9,058 nucleotides of DNA from Candidatus Aerophobota bacterium. Its GTDB lineage: Bacteria > Aerophobota > Aerophobia > Aerophobales > B3-G15. The notes beneath the pieces were generated by a model. That model was given only the letters and a program-made list of their open reading frames with translations, ran no database searches and was not told the origin of the DNA. The stretch is from NCBI GenBank assembly GCA_030615365.1, contig JAUWZM010000093.1, positions 1 to 9,058 on the forward strand, read 5' to 3'. A program made the position numbers and the translations under genes. Shown in pieces: positions 5,198-9,058 of the stretch; the stretch's first letter is position 1, and the number at the start of each line of letters is the position of its first letter.

Positions 5198-6613
5198 TCA
5201 TTTTAAAAGATCTTTTCGTGCCTTCTCAACAATTTTCCGCATCCTTGCTAATTTATCCGAGTCAACTTCAGGTTTCTTATACTGAGATACAAGAGCATTC
5301 ACTTTTTTCTGTGTTTTATCTAATATCCTCTTCTCCCATCTAAAACCATTCCAACCTGTCCTGCCTATAAGTTCAGGAATCCATAAAGATGAGCGAAAAT
5401 AATCCAGTGTACTTTTACTCTCCAGGTATGTCTTTTCAAACCCAAACCCCACTTCTATAATCTCGTCTAAATTAATAGTTTCAGGTGTAACTTCGATGGA
5501 CTTGCCAAAATGCTTCAGGCCTACTCCGAGTTCTCTTTCTAAAAGAAGCTGTACAGGGCTTAAGGTCTTGCCGCACTCGATCATACCCTCACCCAGAGGA
5601 GGGTGGCAACCTGTAAATGCAGCAATCATCATAGCTTTATAAGCTTTCTCTAGTGCGGCATACAATCCTACTTTTCTTGCATCACAGTATTCACCGCCCC
5701 CTACTTTAATAGTTACCCTGCAGCATCGTCGAAGGAACTCCACTACCGTAAACGCTCGTAGCATAGCATCAAAAGCAGAATAGCTTACCTGTCCTGTTCT
5801 CATATCTATTGTCCCACCCCATATGGCACCAGTAAGAGGAACTTTTGGATTCAAGGCTCGGGCAGCAATCCAGGTAGCAATTATTTCTGCACTGGCTACT
5901 ACAATGTATCCAGCAATGGTTACTGGAGTAGTGACACCTGCAATAGCCATGGAATTAAGGCCACTTGGAAACCCTGACTTGACTCGACGAACAAACTTAT
6001 TTGCTGTATCTTTATCAAATCGGAAAGGGTGAGCAGGATTTATTGCTCCCCATGAGAACCAATTTGTAATTCCGTAAGTCTCTCCCATCTCTACTAAATA
6101 GTCTATCTGCTTTATATTCCAAGCAAATGGTTTTCCCGGTTTATGAGCATATTCTGCCATTAACATGCCAGCTTCTAATGGTTCCAAGATGGGAGGAACA
6201 TCGGTCAAAAGAAGAGAATGGCCAACTCCAATTTCGGGATGGAGTACATCACCAAGTTTGATAAGGCTGATAAAATCCTTTTTATTTCCTCTCCGTTTCT
6301 CATCTTTCTCATAATCATAGAAAAACTGTGCTACCTGAATTCCCACATAGGGTAGAGAAGGAGCCTGAAATTTCTTGGACTCATTTTCCTCCTCTTTTAT
6401 CGTCTCTTCTTTAACTTCACTCAAAAGCTCCTGAACCATTTCTTGAGGAAAAGTAGCCTTTTCTCTTTTGTAATCTACCTTTGCTCCTTTATCTCCTAGT
6501 GCTTTTAACATTTCCGTGTTCTGACATAATATGCCTACTTTTTCCAAAACTATAAATATGTAATTTTTTAAGGATTCTACATTTGTGTCTGTCAATAATT
6601 CCTTCTGAAACAT
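5198..6613 (-). CDS. MttB-family (trimethylamine methyltransferase-like) corrinoid methyltransferase, non-pyrrolysine
   Basis: The 471-residue protein matches the trimethylamine methyltransferase MttB superfamily (Pfam MTTB), whose members move a methyl group from a quaternary or tertiary amine (trimethylamine, glycine betaine, carnitine and others) to a corrinoid protein. N-terminal KVGILCQN (25-32) corresponds to the family's early VGI/V element. The barrel core contains NWFSWGAINPAHP, GGTIDMRTGQVSYSAFDAM, VGGGEYCDARKVG and GCHPPLGEGM, followed by the family C-terminal helix FRSSLWIPELIGRTGW. Length is close to the usual 470-500. The frame is open throughout with no internal TAG, so this is the non-pyrrolysine branch and unlikely to be a true TMA enzyme. 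Residues 66-80 and C-terminal 440-471 are lysine-rich. SD AGAGG lies 6 bases before the ATG. No corrinoid protein, activator or MtbA-like partner is in the window. The substrate cannot be deduced. A broken copy lies at 1746-2622. Confidence 0.9.
   Translation of the reverse strand: MFQKELLTDTNVESLKNYIFIVLEKVGILCQNTEMLKALGDKGAKVDYKREKATFPQEMVQELLSEVKEETIKEEENESKKFQAPSLPYVGIQVAQFFYDYEKDEKRRGNKKDFISLIKLGDVLHPEIGVGHSLLLTDVPPILEPLEAGMLMAEYAHKPGKPFAWNIKQIDYLVEMGETYGITNWFSWGAINPAHPFRFDKDTANKFVRRVKSGFPSGLNSMAIAGVTTPVTIAGYIVVASAEIIATWIAARALNPKVPLTGAIWGGTIDMRTGQVSYSAFDAMLRAFTVVEFLRRCCRVTIKVGGGEYCDARKVGLYAALEKAYKAMMIAAFTGCHPPLGEGMIECGKTLSPVQLLLERELGVGLKHFGKSIEVTPETINLDEIIEVGFGFEKTYLESKSTLDYFRSSLWIPELIGRTGWNGFRWEKRILDKTQKKVNALVSQYKKPEVDSDKLARMRKIVEKARKDLLK
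5383..6064 (-). repeat. Duplicated MttB segment, copy 2 (intact gene)
   Basis: This is the partner of 1817-2498. The near-identical patches fall at 5442-5635 (about residues 327-391, one difference at 5521) and 5762-5851 (about residues 255-284; one difference, changing Gly to Ala in WGGTID). Sequence 6065 to about 6490 has no counterpart in copy 1. Confidence 0.9.
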
Positions 6614-6711
6614 ATTTTTCCTCTTGGATGAATAAAGAATACTACAAAAAAGTCAGCGAAAGGTAACACTGTGAAGTTTTTTTCTTTGTAATGTTTCCCC
6701 TTTATGCAACT

Positions 6712-6738
6712 TTACAAAAAAGAACATATTTTTTGTAA
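6712..6738. promoter_or_regulatory. Perfect 10-bp inverted repeat upstream of the MttB gene
   Basis: TTACAAAAAA (6712-6721) and TTTTTTGTAA (6729-6738) are exact reverse complements around 7 bases. The element sits about 100 bases upstream of the MttB start and about 60 bases past the aminotransferase stop. The same TTTGTAA or TTACAAA word recurs at 6685-6691. It has too little G/C in the stem for a standard terminator, so an operator or transcript hairpin is more likely. A protein-binding role is inferred from symmetry only. Confidence 0.4.
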
Positions 6739-6745
6739 CAAATTT

Positions 6746-6768
6746 CCTAAAGAAATAGTATTTCTAGG
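6746..6768 (-). other. Imperfect hairpin after the aminotransferase gene
   Basis: On the minus strand CCTA-GAAATA pairs with TATTTC-TAGG with a 2-base bulge, about 28 bases after the aminotransferase stop. No T run follows. It could help end transcription or protect the mRNA 3' end, but this is weak. The rest of the 182-base gap (6614-6795) is very AT-rich. A TAGTAT hexamer near 6632 might be a -10 box, but I see no convincing -35. Confidence 0.25.
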
Positions 6769-6795
6769 TTTGTTTTAACCTTCATGACAATTAAA

Positions 6796-7932
6796 TTACT
6801 TGCGCAACCGTTCAATAGTGTGTCTAATAGCGCCTACCATCACTTCAATTTCCTCCATGCTCATGCCAAGATTAAGTGGAAGATGGAAGTTTTGCTCATA
6901 CCAGAGCTTCTCTGCAACCGGACAATAGCCCCGTTTGTATCCACGAATTTGGTAAGGCTTGTATAGATAAATTGGCATATTGTGTTCGGGTACCTGTACC
7001 CCTTCCTCTTTCTCCAGCACGCGAACAAAATCCTCTAATTTGATGCCTAACTTTTTTGAGTCAAGACGTGCCATATACCAATGAAACACGTGTTTGCGAT
7101 CGGAAAATTCCTTCACAGGGTAAATACCTTCAATTTTGCCAATTTTCTCTGTTATAAAATGGGCGATTTTACGACGTTCATCGTTCATCGTATCAATTTT
7201 CTTTAGTTGGGCACGAGCAATGGCCGAATGTATCTCATCTAACCGAAACATCTCTCCGATAAGTTCACCTGTACCGGTCACACTTCGAAGGGCTTGTGCC
7301 TTTAAGGCCCACTCCTCAGACATCTCATAGTTAAAGCTAAGCGCTCCCCCTTCACCGGTTACCATATTTTTCTCGTTATGGAAACTAAAGACACCAACAT
7401 GGGGAATACTGCCAACATCCCGTCCCCTGAATTTGCCACCCATACAACGAGCAGCATCAAATAGGAAGTAAATTCTGTGACGCCTGGCAATGTCCATAAT
7501 GCGCTCCATATCTGGAACACCCCCTTCGTATGAGGCGACATAGATAGCTCTCGTCTTCTCGTTGATGAGAGGCTCAATCTTATCTTCATCTACGTTAAGC
7601 GTCTCTGGATTCACATCGGCAAAGCGAACTGTTGCACCGAACTTGAGTGGATGAAGGGGAGTACCGGGAAATGTAAGTGCATTGGCAATAACCTCATCAC
7701 CTTCACCAATGCCGAATATCACTGTTGCAAGGTGCAAAGCAGCAGTAGCCGAATCGACTGCTACAACTTCCTTTGCACCAGTATACTCAGCAAATTCCCT
7801 CTCAAATGCTTGTAATTCAGGCCCCAGAGTCATACCATTGACCGGTGCATTCTTTAACACCCGAAAAACTGCCTCTGCTTCCTCAAGCCCATATCGGCTA
7901 CCAAAAGGTCTTTTCACTACTTTCATTTTCAC
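6796..7932 (-). CDS. DegT/DnrJ/EryC1/StrS-family PLP sugar aminotransferase
   Basis: The 378-residue protein is a fold-type I PLP aminotransferase of the DegT/DnrJ/EryC1/StrS family, which transfers an amino group (usually from Glu or Gln) to a keto-sugar or keto-cyclitol. Landmarks: VDSATAALHLA at 59-69 (cofactor phosphate region, usually SGTAAL), FDAARCMGG at 158-166 with Asp159 contacting the pyridine nitrogen, and SFHNEKNMVTGEGG at 183-196 with Lys188 as the Schiff-base lysine. The C-terminal part (HNMPIYLYKPY, HLPLNLGMS) matches the substrate end. Length is normal and all key residues are present. Start: GTG at 7932, with GGGAGGG about 6 bases upstream, is better spaced than the ATG two codons later. 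The gene is visibly richer in G/C than its neighbours (32 of 60 in 7501-7560), which may indicate separate ancestry. The upstream dehydrogenase could supply its keto substrate, as in kanosamine (NtdC/NtdA), inosamine or 3-amino-sugar nucleotide pathways. Confidence 0.92.
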   Translation of the reverse strand: MKMKVVKRPFGSRYGLEEAEAVFRVLKNAPVNGMTLGPELQAFEREFAEYTGAKEVVAVDSATAALHLATVIFGIGEGDEVIANALTFPGTPLHPLKFGATVRFADVNPETLNVDEDKIEPLINEKTRAIYVASYEGGVPDMERIMDIARRHRIYFLFDAARCMGGKFRGRDVGSIPHVGVFSFHNEKNMVTGEGGALSFNYEMSEEWALKAQALRSVTGTGELIGEMFRLDEIHSAIARAQLKKIDTMNDERRKIAHFITEKIGKIEGIYPVKEFSDRKHVFHWYMARLDSKKLGIKLEDFVRVLEKEEGVQVPEHNMPIYLYKPYQIRGYKRGYCPVAEKLWYEQNFHLPLNLGMSMEEIEVMVGAIRHTIERLRK

Positions 7933-8055
7933 GGTTTACCCTCCCGTGCAAATTAATTTAGTTTTTCCTTGATTTTTTTTCTCTTATCTTACCTGCCTCT
8001 CTGCTTTATTTTTTATAGCTTTCTCGGGGATTAATTAATTTATTCTGGTATCAAA
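7933..8055. other. Intergenic region, dehydrogenase to aminotransferase
   Basis: There are 123 AT-rich bases, strongly purine-rich on the minus strand between 7960 and 8010. A 10-bp palindrome AAATTAATTT (7950-7959) lies just upstream of the aminotransferase SD, and ATTAATTAAT occurs at 8030-8039. Such AT palindromes are expected by chance here. I see no convincing promoter or terminator; the two genes could still be co-transcribed. Confidence 0.3.
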
Positions 8056-9058
8056 TCAACAAATCTTTACTGATTTACCTGTACTTGCCGACTCATAAGA
8101 GGCAAGAATTAATTTAAATTTTCTCAGTTCCACTTCAGGAGAGTAAGTAAGGGCTCCTTTTTCAATAATAGACTGACTGAATTTCTCTATTTCAGCCTTA
8201 TACATATTTACTAAAAGAGGGGAAATCCTCTCCTCGTTTAAGGTTCCATTATCTTTGATTTTTTTGATTAAAGCCTTTCCAGTAGATTCCTGGCTCATAG
8301 TTCCAATAGCCACGATAGTTCCCTTCTCAGCCTCAATCTCTAGATATGATTGAGATAATCTGGAAGGTATATTAAAATTGCTTTCAATAAAGCCTAACTG
8401 TCCTTGCTTAAATTTTAGCATCACCCCAGCTGTATCTTCTACCAAGTAGTTGTGGATAAGGTTGCCTGTATAGCAGCTAATTTCTACTATGGGACCCATT
8501 AACATATCCAGTAGATCCAAACAATGACTCCCCATATCCATAAGAGAGCCTCCTCCCCCCAGTTCAGGATCCTGTCTCCAGGCACCTCTTATAGGAGGAT
8601 ACCAGCAGCTGGATCGGGCGTGAGTAAAAATAATTTTCCCCAGTACTCCTTCCTTTATTATCTTTTTTATCCGTTGATGATAAGCATGGTATCTCATCAT
8701 ATATCCGATAGATAAGTTAACCTGATTTTTTTCACAGGCATTAACCATTTTTTCTGCATTCTTTAGGTTAGTAGTCATTGGTTTCTCACAAAGAACGTGC
8801 TTACCAGCTTCTGCCGCTTGAACTGTCTGCCGGAAATGTAGATAAGCAGGTGTAGCAATGTATACTGCTTGCACATCTTTATCTTCCAATAAATCTTTCT
8901 CCCGAGTATAACATCTTGCTTGAGGATACTTTACGCTCACCTGTTCTAGTTTATTTTCTTCTACATCCATTAAGGCCACTAACTTTGCATTCTTAGCGGG
9001 CAGAATTCCCTCCGGTATGGTTCTTTTCTCAGCAATACCTCCTGCCCCAATTACGCCC
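8056..9058 (-). CDS. Gfo/Idh/MocA-family NAD(P)-dependent dehydrogenase, N-terminus cut by window end
   Basis: The reading frame stays open to the window edge, where it encodes GVIGAGGIAEKRTIP, the first strand and glycine-rich NAD(P)-binding turn (GxGxxA) of the family. Only a few N-terminal codons are missing and the GTG at 8979 is internal, not the start. About 334 residues are visible, normal for the family. Further landmarks: VYIATPAYLH, the family signature CEKPM, with the catalytic-region Lys, at about residues 90-94 of the visible protein, GGGGSLMDMGSHCLDLLDML in the second domain with the Asp-x-Gly-x-His pattern used for substrate binding, and a beta-sheet C-terminal domain. Such enzymes oxidise or reduce hydroxyls on sugars, sugar nucleotides or inositols. 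It precedes the PLP aminotransferase by 123 bases, and the pair suggests hydroxyl oxidation followed by transamination. The specific substrate is not readable. Confidence 0.9.
   Translation of the reverse strand, partial: GVIGAGGIAEKRTIPEGILPAKNAKLVALMDVEENKLEQVSVKYPQARCYTREKDLLEDKDVQAVYIATPAYLHFRQTVQAAEAGKHVLCEKPMTTNLKNAEKMVNACEKNQVNLSIGYMMRYHAYHQRIKKIIKEGVLGKIIFTHARSSCWYPPIRGAWRQDPELGGGGSLMDMGSHCLDLLDMLMGPIVEISCYTGNLIHNYLVEDTAGVMLKFKQGQLGFIESNFNIPSRLSQSYLEIEAEKGTIVAIGTMSQESTGKALIKKIKDNGTLNEERISPLLVNMYKAEIEKFSQSIIEKGALTYSPEVELRKFKLILASYESASTGKSVKIC

Noticed and set aside
5198..6613. Pyrrolysine-type trimethylamine methyltransferase
   Set aside because: The frame has no internal TAG over 471 codons, and no pyl genes are in the window.
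1746..6613. Transposon or insertion sequence explaining the MttB duplication
   Set aside because: No transposase-like frame, terminal inverted repeats or target-site duplications were seen at the ends of the duplicated segments.
7359..7589. Minus-strand 76-codon open frame inside the aminotransferase gene
   Set aside because: It is an alternative frame of a gene whose own frame contains all PLP motifs.
8977..8979. GTG at 8979 as the start of the dehydrogenase
   Set aside because: The frame continues upstream to the window end and encodes the essential GxGxxA nucleotide-binding turn, so this GTG is internal.

Overview
The window reads as an AT-rich bacterial chromosome fragment in which every supportable gene lies on the minus strand, so transcription runs from high to low coordinates. 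Strong Shine-Dalgarno sequences (AGGAGA, GGAGGG, AGAGG), some TTG/GTG starts and tight gene spacing point to a bacterium. An MttB-superfamily methyltransferase hints at an anaerobe or a methylated-amine user. No marker gene is present, so the phylum cannot be named. No RNA gene, CRISPR array, transposase or integrase was seen, and no gene-free stretch exceeds 300 bases. Bases 1-39 hold nothing I can call.

Layout in transcription order. (1) 9058-6796: a Gfo/Idh/MocA dehydrogenase, cut by the window end, then a DegT/DnrJ/EryC1/StrS PLP aminotransferase. This is the classic pair for oxidising a sugar or cyclitol hydroxyl and replacing it with an amine. (2) 6613-5198: a full-length, non-pyrrolysine MttB-family methyltransferase. 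(3) 4962-2967: an Eis-like GNAT acetyltransferase followed closely by a creatininase-family metal amidohydrolase. (4) 2939-1746: two decayed genes in a row. One is a cyclase/kynurenine-formamidase-like gene whose middle is missing, with its C-terminal motif surviving in another frame. The other is a second MttB copy with a 426-bp in-frame internal deletion, a frameshift in a run of eight A and a lost C-terminus. (5) 1672-40: a two-gene amino-sugar unit, a NagB-like deaminase/isomerase followed by a PIG-L (LmbE-like) deacetylase. It sits behind its own predicted promoter, which overlaps a perfect 12-bp inverted repeat.

How the parts may fit together (inference): both ends concern amino sugars or aminocyclitols, made or interconverted by the aminotransferase/dehydrogenase pair and dismantled by the deacetylase/deaminase pair. 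The middle block (MttB, GNAT, creatininase, cyclase) looks like a catabolic set for a small N-methylated or amide compound, part of which has been duplicated and is being lost.

The most notable points are the paired internal deletions in adjacent genes, the mosaic near-identity between the two MttB copies (possible gene conversion), and a NagB-like enzyme that has Cys where the family has the ring-opening Asp and an altered phosphate loop.
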